In this document: piece after piece, positions 1 through 6,618 of the stretch
How positions within the stretch are numbered: the stretch's first letter is position 1
Layout of the letters: each line of letters begins with the position of its first letter
Assembly (NCBI GenBank): GCA_029861675.1
Contig: JAOTYV010000257.1
Span: 1 to 7,212, forward strand
From: Alphaproteobacteria bacterium
GTDB lineage: Bacteria; Pseudomonadota; Alphaproteobacteria; UBA8366
Length of the DNA stretch: 7,212 nucleotides
Direction of reading: 5' to 3'
Position numbers and translations under genes: made by a program
Notes under the pieces: generated by a model
Database searches by the model: none
Told to the model about the DNA's origin: nothing
The model's input: only the letters and a program-made list of their open reading frames with translations

Positions 1-1
1 C

Positions 2-1669
2 GGCGGCGTGGTGATGGGCGGGTTCGAGCCGTCGGCGAAGCCCTGGGGGATGGACGGTATTCCGGACGAATTCGAATTCACCCTGCTGCCCGATGATTGG
101 GATCAGTTCGAGATCCTGATGGAAAATGCCATGCAGCGCGTTCCGGCCCTCGAGACGGCGGAGGTGCGGCAATTCGTGAACGGGCCCGAGAGTTTCACGC
201 CCGACGCCAATTACATTCTGGGTGAGTCGCCGGAGGTTCGAAATTTCTTCGTCGGCGCGGGTTTCAATTCGATGGGCATCGCCAGCGCGGGCGGCGCGGG
301 CAAGGCCTTGGCCGAATGGATTGTCGATGGCGGCCCGACGATGGATTTGTGGCCGGTGGACATTCGGCGTTTTGCCCCCTTTCACAATGAGAAAGATTGG
401 CTGCGCGAACGGGTCAGCGAAGTTCTCGGTGTTCATTACGCGATGCCCTGGCCGAACCGGGAACTGGAGTCCGGCCGGCCGTTACGGAAGTCGCCGTTCC
501 ACGACGCGCTTGCCGGGAAAGGCGCGTGCTTCGGCAGCAAGATGGGATGGGAACGGCCAATCTGGTTCGCGCCGGACGGCGTGTCGCCGACTATCGAGTA
601 TTCCTTCGGCCGCCAGAACTGGTTTCCGTATGTCGAGGCCGAATGCCGGGCGGTCCGGGAGGACGTGGCGCTGTTCGATCAGAGCTCATTCTCGAAGTTT
701 TTATTGCACGGCCCCGACGCCGAGCCGGTCATGCAATCGCTCTGCGCCAATAATGTGGCGGTGCCGCCGGGACGGGTCGTCTACACTGGCCTGCTGAACC
801 GGCAGGGCGGGTACGAAAGCGATCTCACGGTAACGCGCCTGGACGCGGACGCCTATTTCATCGTCACCGGCTCCGCGCAGACGACCCGTGATCAAGACTG
901 GATCCGCCGCAATATCCAACCGGATGCGAAGGTTGCCTTGGCCGATGTGACCTCCGACTTCGCCGTGCTGGGCCTGATGGGACCGAAAGCGCGCGATCTG
1001 CTACGCCACGCGGCGGAAGAGGACGTTTCCAACGACGGGTTTCCGTTCGGCTCCATGCGCGAAATCACCATTGAAAATGCGACGGTGCGGGCGGCTCGCA
1101 TTACCTATGTCGGTGAACTGGGTTGGGAATTGTACATCCCGTGGGACTCCGCCGACCGTGTCTTCGCCCGGCTGGACGCCTTGGGTGGGGACTTCGACCT
1201 GCGGCATGCCGGCTACTACGCCATGGAATCGCTTCGCCTCGAGAAAGGCTATAGGGCCTGGGGACACGACCTGACGCAGGACGTCACGCCAATCGAGGCC
1301 GGGCTCGCCTTCGCCGTCGATTTCAAGACGGATGCGGATTTCATCGGCCGGGAGGCGCTGCAGCGGCGGCGCGAGAGCAAACCGACCCGGCGCCTGATCC
1401 AATTTACGCTCGACGATGCGGCGCCGGTTCTGTTCGGCGGCGAATTGATCCTGCGCGACGGCGAGCCGACCGGCGATATCCGCTCCGGCGCCTATGGGTT
1501 TACCCTGGGCCGGTCGGTCGGGCTGGGGTTCGTGCAAAACGACGATGGCGTCGACCGGGAATTCGTCGAAGCCGGGCGCTACCAGATCGAGATCGCGGGC
1601 GAGCGGTTTGCGGCGTCCGCGCATTGGCGCGCGCCGTATGACCCGACGGGCGAACGGATCCGGGCGTAG
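2..1669 (+). CDS. FAD-dependent oxidoreductase with C-terminal GcvT domain (dimethylglycine/sarcosine dehydrogenase-like), 5'-truncated by window edge
   Basis: This is the C-terminal 555 residues of a flavoprotein of the dimethylglycine/sarcosine dehydrogenase family. Known members oxidatively remove an N-methyl group and pass the one-carbon unit to tetrahydrofolate bound by the GcvT-like domain, usually in the cytoplasm. Visible order: the end of the FAD (DAO) domain, including GGVVMGGFEP at the edge and NFFVGAGFNSMGI near residue 81; the central linker domain containing HYAMPWPNRELESGRPLRKS; a GcvT aminomethyltransferase fold from about residue 174 (GACFGSKMGWERPIWF). That fold carries GGYESDLTV, with Asp274 at the position of the catalytic/folate Asp of T-protein, and YVGELGWELYIP near 369. 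A C-terminal barrel domain follows. Family members are about 810-870 aa, so roughly 250 N-terminal residues, including the GxGxxG dinucleotide motif, lie outside. The stop is TAG at 1667. The exact substrate (dimethylglycine, sarcosine or another N-methyl amine) cannot be read from this fragment. Confidence 0.9.
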   Translation, partial: GGVVMGGFEPSAKPWGMDGIPDEFEFTLLPDDWDQFEILMENAMQRVPALETAEVRQFVNGPESFTPDANYILGESPEVRNFFVGAGFNSMGIASAGGAGKALAEWIVDGGPTMDLWPVDIRRFAPFHNEKDWLRERVSEVLGVHYAMPWPNRELESGRPLRKSPFHDALAGKGACFGSKMGWERPIWFAPDGVSPTIEYSFGRQNWFPYVEAECRAVREDVALFDQSSFSKFLLHGPDAEPVMQSLCANNVAVPPGRVVYTGLLNRQGGYESDLTVTRLDADAYFIVTGSAQTTRDQDWIRRNIQPDAKVALADVTSDFAVLGLMGPKARDLLRHAAEEDVSNDGFPFGSMREITIENATVRAARITYVGELGWELYIPWDSADRVFARLDALGGDFDLRHAGYYAMESLRLEKGYRAWGHDLTQDVTPIEAGLAFAVDFKTDADFIGREALQRRRESKPTRRLIQFTLDDAAPVLFGGELILRDGEPTGDIRSGAYGFTLGRSVGLGFVQNDDGVDREFVEAGRYQIEIAGERFAASAHWRAPYDPTGERIRA

Positions 1670-1680
1670 CGGCTGGCAGG

Positions 1681-1740
1681 GCCCGCAATCGGCCCGAAAC
1701 GGTCGTTTGCGGGTGTCACTAAGCTGTATTAGTGTTTTGC
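1681..1740 (+). terminator. Two consecutive hairpins after the dehydrogenase gene, probable transcription terminator
   Basis: The first hairpin begins 12 bases after the stop codon. Bases 1681-1688 pair with 1707-1714 (core CCCGCAA/TTGCGGG plus one G-U). After a T-T mismatch, 1690-1694 pair with 1701-1705, leaving the loop CGAAAC. The second hairpin is CACTAA (1717-1722) with TTAGTG (1729-1734), followed directly by TTTTGC. The first is strong but lacks an adjacent T-run, and the second is weak but has one. The pair fits the end of the upstream transcript and separates it from the importer operon. The 1717-1734 dyad could instead be an operator. No convincing sigma-70 promoter was recognised between here and 1857. 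Confidence 0.55.
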
Positions 1741-1754
1741 TATCTTCCGTTCGG

Positions 1755-1836
1755 CCGGCGGCGCCTGGGTGATCTCGGGTCGCGCCGGTAAGGGCCGATG
1801 GGGCAGCGGCACCGTCGGAAGACACGCTGTCACAGC
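1755..1836 (+). promoter_or_regulatory. Hairpin-rich leader upstream of the binding-protein gene
   Basis: Three potential hairpins follow one another in the 5' region of the importer operon. Bases 1755-1763 pair with 1781-1788 (8 bp with one bulged G). Bases 1795-1801 pair with 1812-1818, then 1803-1804 with 1809-1810, around the loop AGCG. GCTG (1826-1829) pairs with CAGC (1833-1836), just before the ribosome binding site. No known riboswitch consensus was recognised. GC-rich DNA forms such hairpins often, so function is uncertain. Confidence 0.25.
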
Positions 1837-1843
1837 AGGAAGC

Positions 1844-1849
1844 AGGGAG
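1844..1849 (+). promoter_or_regulatory. Ribosome binding site of the binding-protein gene
   Basis: AGGGAG lies 7 bases before the ATG at 1857. It supports that start, which also gives a complete signal peptide. Confidence 0.7.
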
Positions 1850-1856
1850 CACAAGA

Positions 1857-2900
1857 ATGCAAACGCGAATTGGGAGAACCGTTATCGCAGGCGCGATGGC
1901 GGCGACGATGTTTGGGTTCGGTTATTCCGCGGCTCAGGCGAAAACCGATCTGCTCGTCTATACCGCGGTCGAGGCCGACGAACTGAAGATGTTCAAGAAG
2001 GCGTTCGAAAAGAGAAATTCGGACATCAATATCAAATGGGTGCGGGATTCGACCGGCATTATTACCGCCAAGCTGCTGGCGGAGAAGGATAACCCGAAAG
2101 CGGACATCGTTTGGGGAGTGGCTGCCACCAGCCTGCTGTTCCTGGCGAAGGAAGGATATTTCCAGCCCTATGCGCCGAAGGGCGTCGCCAAGCTGGACAA
2201 GATTTACTACGACCAGAACAACAATCCGCCGCTTTGGGTCGGCCAGCGCGCCTGGATCGCGTCGGTTTGCTACAACACCGTCGAGGCGAAAAAGCACAAA
2301 CTACCGCCGCCCGAATCATGGCAGGATTTGACCAAGGCCGTTTACAAGGGCCATGTCATCATGCCGAACCCGAATTCCTCCGGTACCGGATTTCTTGATG
2401 TTTCCAGCTGGCTGCAGATTTGGGGCGACAAGAAGGGCTGGAGCTATATGGACGGGCTGCACCAGAATATCGCGCGGTACACCCATTCCGGATCGAAGCC
2501 TTGCAAGCTTGCGGCGGCCGGCGAAATTCCCATCGGGATTTCCTTTGCTTATCGCGGCGCCAAATCGAAGAACAAGGGCGCCCCGATCGAGGTGATCGCG
2601 CCGAAGGAAGGGCTCGGTTGGGACCTCGAAGCGCTTGCCATCGTCAAGGGCACCAAGAAGCTCAAGGCTGCGCGCGCGCTTGCCGACTGGTCGGTAACCC
2701 GCGAGGCCAATGAAATCTACAACCGGGAATATGCTGTCGTGGCGATGCCGGGCGTGGCGAAGCCGGTAAAGAACTTTCCGCCGGGCATCCTCACCAAGTT
2801 GATCAAGAACGATTTTCTTTGGGCCGCGGCGAACCGCAAGATGATCTTGGCCGAATGGCAGAAACGCTACGACGGCAAGTCGGAACCAAAGAAGAAATAA
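1857..2900 (+). CDS. Putative 2-aminoethylphosphonate ABC transporter substrate-binding protein (PhnS2/AepX-like)
   Basis: This is a 347-aa periplasmic binding protein that captures the ligand and delivers it to the membrane permease. A Sec signal peptide is visible: MQTRIGRTV, a hydrophobic stretch at about 9-24, and likely cleavage after AQA at residue 28, leaving a mature protein of about 319 aa beginning KTDLLVYTA. The segments LVYTAVEADELK, WVRDSTGIITAKLLAEK and ADIVWGVAATSLL, and the MPNPNSSGTGF loop (residues 169-179), are the pattern of the putative 2-aminoethylphosphonate binding family, a branch of the larger Fe(III)/polyamine/thiamine-type binding proteins. The C-terminus is lysine-rich (SEPKKK). 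It is the first gene of a three-gene operon, followed after 118 bases by the ATPase. The ATG has a good ribosome binding site. Family assignment is strong. The ligand itself is inferred; an N-substituted aminophosphonate or another small organic ligand is possible. Confidence 0.85.
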   Translation: MQTRIGRTVIAGAMAATMFGFGYSAAQAKTDLLVYTAVEADELKMFKKAFEKRNSDINIKWVRDSTGIITAKLLAEKDNPKADIVWGVAATSLLFLAKEGYFQPYAPKGVAKLDKIYYDQNNNPPLWVGQRAWIASVCYNTVEAKKHKLPPPESWQDLTKAVYKGHVIMPNPNSSGTGFLDVSSWLQIWGDKKGWSYMDGLHQNIARYTHSGSKPCKLAAAGEIPIGISFAYRGAKSKNKGAPIEVIAPKEGLGWDLEALAIVKGTKKLKAARALADWSVTREANEIYNREYAVVAMPGVAKPVKNFPPGILTKLIKNDFLWAAANRKMILAEWQKRYDGKSEPKKK

Positions 2901-2904
2901 TAAG

Positions 2905-2986
2905 CAACCGGTCTGTTCGTGGAGATGAAGAAATCGGGCGGTTTGCGCGCCGTGTGGCCGCAGGCCGCTCGCTCCGCGACCGGTTG
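2905..2986 (+). promoter_or_regulatory. Long-range stem-loop between binding-protein and ATPase genes
   Basis: CAACCGGTC (2905-2913) is exactly complementary to GACCGGTTG (2978-2986). Inside it, GTGGAG (2919-2924) can pair with CTCCGC (2972-2977) with one G-U, giving a 15-bp interrupted stem that begins 4 bases after the stop codon. A small GGCC-GCA-GGCC hairpin (2956-2966) lies in the loop. No T-run follows, so this is not a classical terminator. In binding-protein operons such intergenic structures commonly protect the upstream message end or reduce downstream expression. That role is inferred here. Confidence 0.45.
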
Positions 2987-3003
2987 AGACCGGAAGGGCC
3001 ATC

Positions 3004-3010
3004 GGGGGAG
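3004..3010 (+). promoter_or_regulatory. Ribosome binding site deciding a GTG start
   Basis: GGGGGAG lies 8 bases before GTG at 3019. No in-frame ATG occurs before residue 66, inside the nucleotide-binding domain, so the GTG is well supported. Confidence 0.65.
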
Positions 3011-3018
3011 GCCATACG

Positions 3019-4101
3019 GTGGCGGAAGACGACGTTGCCTATTTGAAAATCGAAGACGTCACCAAGACGTTCGGCAACTTCGTCGCGCTTCAGGACGTTT
3101 CACTCGTTGTGAAGGAAGGCGAATTCGTCTGCTTCCTGGGGCCGTCCGGCTGTGGAAAAACCACGTTGCTGCGCGCGATCGCCGGACTTGATATTCAGAC
3201 GTCGGGCCGAATTATGCAGGCGGGTTCGGATATTTCCGCGCTGCCGCCGTCGGAACGGGACTTCGGCATCGTCTTTCAGTCCTACGCGCTTTTTCCGAAT
3301 TTGACGGTGGCGCGGAATATCGCCTACGGCCTCGAGAACCTCAAGAAACCGAAATCGGCGATCGACGCCCGCGTGACCGAGTTGCTCGAGCTGATCGGCT
3401 TGCCCGACCAAGGCGACAAATATCCGGCGCAGCTCTCCGGCGGCCAGCAACAGCGTATCGCCCTTGCCCGCGCGATTGCGACATCGCCGGGTCTTCTGCT
3501 GCTGGATGAGCCGCTGAGTGCGCTGGACGCCAAGGTACGGGTGCACCTGCGCGGAGAAATCAAGGAGTTGCAGCGGCGGCTCGGCGTCACCACGATCATG
3601 GTGACCCATGACCAGGAAGAAGCGCTGTCTATGGCCGATAGGATCGTGGTGATGAACCATGGTGTTATCGAGCAGATCGGCACGCCGTCGGAGATTTATC
3701 GGACGCCGGCGTCGGTTTTCGTCGCCGATTTCATCGGCATGATGAATTTCGTGGTCGGCGAGGTGGTGGCGCCCAATACGGTGAAGCTCGGTCAAATCAT
3801 GTTGCAGTGCCACACCAACGGCCATCGGGCCGGACAGGCGGTGACGATCGCGATTAGGCCCGAGGACCTCAACGCTCAAGACGTCCAAGACGATGATGAC
3901 AACCTTGTCGATGTCGCTGTCGATCGGATGGAATTTCTCGGGTCGTTTTGCCGGGTGCGCCTGGTCAGCGAGCATTTTGGCGACCATGCGCTGGACGCGG
4001 ATTTCTCGATGAACCTGGTGCGCCGCAAGAATGTCGAAATCGGCAGCCGGCTCGCCGTTCGGTTCCCGCCCGATTACATCCGCGTCTACGCGCAATCCTG
4101 A
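3019..4101 (+). CDS. Putative 2-aminoethylphosphonate ABC transporter ATP-binding protein (PhnT2/AepV-like)
   Basis: This is a 360-aa ATPase subunit that energises import from the cytoplasmic face of the membrane. All nucleotide-binding motifs are intact: Walker A GPSGCGKTT (41-49), Q-loop FQSYALFPN (Gln87), signature LSGGQQQR (139-146), Walker B LLLLDEP (159-165) with Glu164, and switch His197 in MVTHDQEEA. After about residue 240 comes the regulatory TOBE region typical of the MalK/PotA/FbpC group, with IAIRPED at 277-283 followed by an Asp-rich turn (about 288-297) and the remaining beta-rich tail. Length is normal for the group. Translation starts at GTG. The stop TGA at 4099 lies 13 bases before the permease ATG, consistent with coupled translation in one operon. 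The ATPase motifs alone do not define the substrate; that comes from the flanking binding protein and the fused permease. Confidence 0.9.
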   Translation: MAEDDVAYLKIEDVTKTFGNFVALQDVSLVVKEGEFVCFLGPSGCGKTTLLRAIAGLDIQTSGRIMQAGSDISALPPSERDFGIVFQSYALFPNLTVARNIAYGLENLKKPKSAIDARVTELLELIGLPDQGDKYPAQLSGGQQQRIALARAIATSPGLLLLDEPLSALDAKVRVHLRGEIKELQRRLGVTTIMVTHDQEEALSMADRIVVMNHGVIEQIGTPSEIYRTPASVFVADFIGMMNFVVGEVVAPNTVKLGQIMLQCHTNGHRAGQAVTIAIRPEDLNAQDVQDDDDNLVDVAVDRMEFLGSFCRVRLVSEHFGDHALDADFSMNLVRRKNVEIGSRLAVRFPPDYIRVYAQS

Positions 4102-4114
4102 GACGGGGCGCGGC

Positions 4115-5824
4115 ATGGTCGACACCGCAGTGAAAGGCTTGCCGGGGACCGGGAAGATCCGGCTCAAGATTGGCCGAGACGGTTGGATCATGCGCGGCTG
4201 CATCGTTTTTCTGGCGGTCTTTCTCGTCGTCGCCATCGCGTTGCCGCTTTACACGATGATGTCGAAATCCTTTCAGAATAATGACGGCGACTTCGTCGGG
4301 TTCGTGAACTATGCGCAATATTTTGAAACGCCCGCGCTGTTCCAATCGATATTCAATAGCATCACCGTTTCCGTGATCGCGACCCTCGTCGTGCTGGCGG
4401 CGGGGTTTCTCTATGCCTATGCGCTGACGCGGACCTGCATGCCGTTCAAACGCGTATTCCGCCTGATCGCATTTGTCCCGCTGCTGACGCCATCGCTGCT
4501 CGGCGGAATTTCCCTGGTCTATTGGTTCGGTAAGCAAGGGGTGGCACGCGGCCTGCTGATGGGCGAGTCGATTTACGGCCCGATCGGCATCGTTCTCGGG
4601 TCCTGCTACTGGGTTTTTCCGCATGCGTTGATCATTCTCACGGCCGCCTTGTCGATTACCGATGCCCGCCTCTACGAGGCCTCGGAAAGTCTGGGCGCGA
4701 GCAAGCTGCGAACATTCGTTTCGGTCACGCTGCCGGGCGCAAAATACGGCATGATCAGCGCGACATTCGTGATCTTCACTTTGGTCTTTACCGATTTCGG
4801 CGTTCCGAAAGTTATTGGCGGTAACTACAACATGCTCGCCACCGACATATACAAACAGGTAATCGGGCAACAGAATTTCGAAATGGGGGCGGTTGTTTCC
4901 GTCATGTTGCTGGTTCCCGCGGTTCTCGCGTTCACCGTCGACCGTCTTGTACAGCGCAAACAGGTCGCGCTGCTGTCGGCGCGTGCCGTACCGTATATGC
5001 CGAAACCGAACCGCCCGGTCGATCTGACAATGCTGTTGCTGTGTTCAATCGTCGCCCTGGCGATTTTATCGGTAATCGGCATGGCGTTTTACGCGTCGGT
5101 CGTCAAATTCTGGCCGTACGATCTCAGCCTTACCTTGAGCAATTACAATTTCGATGAGATGGACGGCGGCGGCTGGGACGCTTACTACAATTCGATTCGC
5201 ATGGCTCTCTATGCCGCCGCCGCCGGTACCGCCGTGATCTTCTTCGGCGCTTATCTGGTGGAAAAAGGGCAGGGCTTTCGCCTCGGCCGTTCATTTGTCC
5301 AGCTGCTTGCGATCGTTCCCCTGGCGGTGCCCGGCATGGTGCTGGGTCTGTCGTATATCTTCTTCTTCAATCACCCGAACAATCCGCTCGGCTTTATCTA
5401 CGGAACAATGGCGATCCTTGTCCTGTCCGTGCTCGCCCATTTTTATACGGTAAGCCACCTGACCGCCGTGACCGCCTTGAAGCAAATGGATCCGGAATTC
5501 GAAGCGGTTTCCCAATCGCTGAGGACGCCGTTCTACCGAACCTTCGCACGGGTTACCGTACCGGTCTGCATGCCGGCGTTGCTCGACCTTTCGATTTATC
5601 TATTCATGAATGCGATGACGACGGTGTCGGGTGTTGTCTTCTTGTATTCCGCCGACACGACCCTCGCCTCGGTGGCGGTATTGAACATGGACGATGCGGG
5701 CGATATCGCACCGGCCGCCGCGATGGCCATGATGATCGCCTATACCTGCATGGGCGTCCGATTGCTGCACGCCGGTTTGAGCCGTGGTCTGCATCGCCGG
5801 ACGCAGGCATGGCGTACTCGCTAG
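4115..5824 (+). CDS. Putative 2-aminoethylphosphonate ABC transporter permease, two fused MetI-like halves (PhnU2/AepW-like)
   Basis: This is a 569-aa inner-membrane permease forming the whole translocation channel as one chain. The N-terminal segment at about 26-48 is the first membrane helix. Two binding-protein-dependent transport domains follow (roughly residues 60-280 and 360-550), separated by a linker near PKPNRPVD and another hydrophobic segment. The coupling EAA loop of half 1 is EASESLGASKLRTF (188-201). In half 2 the equivalent is EAVSQSLRTPFYRTF (463-477), where the usual glycine is Arg470. Such fused permeases of about 550 aa characterise this putative aminoethylphosphonate family and the related FbpB/AfuB group. 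I chose ATG 4115, 13 bases after the ATPase stop and preceded by GGGG at 4105-4108. The frame stays open back to an ATG at 4031, which would overlap the ATPase by 71 bases and lacks support. The gene ends at TAG 5822, the end of the operon. Confidence 0.87.
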   Translation: MVDTAVKGLPGTGKIRLKIGRDGWIMRGCIVFLAVFLVVAIALPLYTMMSKSFQNNDGDFVGFVNYAQYFETPALFQSIFNSITVSVIATLVVLAAGFLYAYALTRTCMPFKRVFRLIAFVPLLTPSLLGGISLVYWFGKQGVARGLLMGESIYGPIGIVLGSCYWVFPHALIILTAALSITDARLYEASESLGASKLRTFVSVTLPGAKYGMISATFVIFTLVFTDFGVPKVIGGNYNMLATDIYKQVIGQQNFEMGAVVSVMLLVPAVLAFTVDRLVQRKQVALLSARAVPYMPKPNRPVDLTMLLLCSIVALAILSVIGMAFYASVVKFWPYDLSLTLSNYNFDEMDGGGWDAYYNSIRMALYAAAAGTAVIFFGAYLVEKGQGFRLGRSFVQLLAIVPLAVPGMVLGLSYIFFFNHPNNPLGFIYGTMAILVLSVLAHFYTVSHLTAVTALKQMDPEFEAVSQSLRTPFYRTFARVTVPVCMPALLDLSIYLFMNAMTTVSGVVFLYSADTTLASVAVLNMDDAGDIAPAAAMAMMIAYTCMGVRLLHAGLSRGLHRRTQAWRTR

Positions 5825-5835
5825 CCAGTGGGATG

Positions 5836-5854
5836 GCGGGTCGTCGCCACCCGC
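5836..5854 (+). terminator. Hairpin after the importer operon, possible weak terminator
   Basis: GCGGGT (5836-5841) pairs with ACCCGC (5849-5854) across a 7-base loop, starting 11 bases after the permease stop. Only a poor T-rich tail follows (GTGTTCCGATCTG), so any termination would be inefficient or Rho-assisted. Confidence 0.3.
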
Positions 5855-6043
5855 GTGTTCCGATCTGTGTGCGGATCAAAAGTTAACGAGGAGGCTGAAC
5901 GGGGTCGAACTTTGCACGATCGTCGAATTGGTTCCGCGGTGTCTGGCGCCGCAATTGAGGACATCGATGATGCATCGGCGGCATCGAAATCGCCGACTAC
6001 ACCATGTCGCGAAATCCACGTCATTCGGCAAAAATGCGACGGG

Positions 6044-6066
6044 AAAAAAATAAATCCATTTTTTTT
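6044..6066. other. A/T-only hairpin with homopolymer runs
   Basis: Seven A plus T (6044-6051) are complementary to A plus seven T (6058-6065) around the loop AAATCC, and the T-run extends to eight (6059-6066) followed by ATTTT. It could act as a weak bidirectional terminator, or as bent or easily melted DNA. No GC stem supports strong termination. Confidence 0.35.
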
Positions 6067-6085
6067 ATTTTCGGAGTCGACATCA

Positions 6086-6100
6086 ATTTCGGACCGAAAT
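6086..6100. promoter_or_regulatory. Perfect 15-base palindrome, operator-like
   Basis: ATTTCGG, a single central A, then CCGAAAT form two exact 7-base arms. The half-site CCGAAAT recurs at 6229-6235. Short odd-centred palindromes in noncoding DNA are typical of dimeric regulator sites. No regulator is identified. Confidence 0.4.
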
Positions 6101-6434
6101 CTCCGGCCGCCTGCACATTTGGATGAAAATTTTACGCGGTATCGGCCAGACGCGGGCGTCTTGAACTTTTCCCGTGGTCCGATCTGATCGATTTATGCGG
6201 CATCGTATCTTTGGGATATTTTTTGATTCCGAAATTTGGTGCCGCTAAGCCACTATAAAGTGGGCACGAATTTACGTCATAGAGGAGTTGGGGCGCGGCA
6301 TCGCAAAGGCGAGACGTTTGTGCGGACGATATGAATGAGAGACGCGCCGATGATCACGCCTGCCTGTGGTGCCGGTCGATACCGTACACTGCGACGCATC
6401 GGATAGGGGACCAGATAGAATTTCTTTGGCGCAG

Positions 6435-6464
6435 AAAAAAAGCGAAAGTGAATTCGCTGATTTT
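6435..6464. terminator. Terminator-like hairpin flanked by A-run and T-run
   Basis: AGCGAA (6441-6446) pairs with TTCGCT (6453-6458) around a 6-base loop. Seven A precede it (6435-6441) and GATTTT follows (6459-6464), an arrangement that could stop transcription from either side. There is no annotated gene immediately upstream, so what it would terminate is unknown. Confidence 0.4.
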
Positions 6465-6481
6465 GGTAACTTTTTGGTAAC
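6461..6481. repeat. Tandem 10-base direct repeat with 11-base period
   Basis: TTTTGGTAAC occurs at 6461-6470 and again at 6472-6481, separated by one T. The period is one helical turn, so both copies face the same side of the DNA. It lies about 140 bases upstream of the basic repeat protein gene and may be a binding site for its regulator. Confidence 0.5.
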
Positions 6482-6546
6482 GAAATTCTCCTATTGCCTC
6501 TCTTCATAACCGCGGTAATTGGCCAACCGCAACCGCATACTCGAAG

Positions 6547-6574
6547 TTAATCAATAGAGAACTCTTCGTATGAG
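6547..6574 (+). promoter_or_regulatory. Tentative sigma-70-like promoter of the basic repeat protein gene
   Basis: TTAATC (6547-6552) and TATGAG (6569-6574) are 16 bases apart, matching the consensus at 3/6 and 4/6 positions. This would give a leader of about 38 bases. An alternative is TTGCCT (6494-6499) with TAATTG (6516-6521), also 16 apart. Both are weak. A GTTGG/CCAAC hairpin (6577-6589) would sit near the start of the shorter transcript. Confidence 0.2.
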
Positions 6575-6606
6575 TGGTTGGTGGCCAACGCATCACCGCA
6601 ACACTG

Positions 6607-6612
6607 AAGGGA
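6607..6612 (+). promoter_or_regulatory. Ribosome binding site of the basic repeat protein gene
   Basis: AAGGGA lies 6 bases before ATG 6619. It is the best-placed site in the region and supports + strand translation here, rather than of the open minus-strand frame. Confidence 0.65.
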
Positions 6613-6618
6613 CGTAAC

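Larger units (their letters stand above)
5825..6618. other. 794-base region without a convincing gene
   Basis: No reading frame here combines a start, a ribosome binding site and codon use like its neighbours. The stretch from about 6040 to 6290 and from 6420 to 6490 is visibly richer in A and T than the flanking genes, with several runs of A or T. It contains the hairpins, palindrome and direct repeat listed separately and probably serves as the regulatory region of the basic repeat protein at 6619. A small RNA gene cannot be excluded. Confidence 0.6.

Noticed and set aside
1837..1849. Sequence resembling the conserved loop of signal recognition particle RNA (GGAAGCAG)
   Set aside because: The rest of the conserved core is missing, and the position is explained by the ribosome binding site of the binding-protein gene.
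1001..1852. Long minus-strand open frame opposite the dehydrogenase end
   Set aside because: Antisense to clearly coding GcvT-domain sequence, with no family resemblance.
3100..4236. Long minus-strand open frame opposite the ATPase
   Set aside because: Antisense shadow of a gene with complete Walker A, signature and Walker B motifs; its His/Arg-rich product is typical of such shadows.
5888..5894. Strong Shine-Dalgarno-like GAGGAGG
   Set aside because: No ATG or GTG lies at a usable distance; the nearest TTG is 17 bases away, so it seems to be an orphan match.
5825..5900. Possible tRNA remnant or attachment site after the operon
   Set aside because: No T-loop consensus, cloverleaf or direct repeat of a tRNA end could be found.
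5828..6187. + strand open frame of 119 residues starting GTG just after the permease
   Set aside because: No ribosome binding site before the start, the frame crosses the poly-A/poly-T hairpin, codon use is unlike the neighbours, and no family is recognisable.
6331..6480. + strand 49-residue frame with a CLWC motif
   Set aside because: No ribosome binding site precedes the ATG, and the terminator-like hairpin at 6441-6458 falls inside the frame.
6277..6507. Minus-strand 76-residue open frame
   Set aside because: No recognisable motif, mixed composition and no start-site support; more likely chance.
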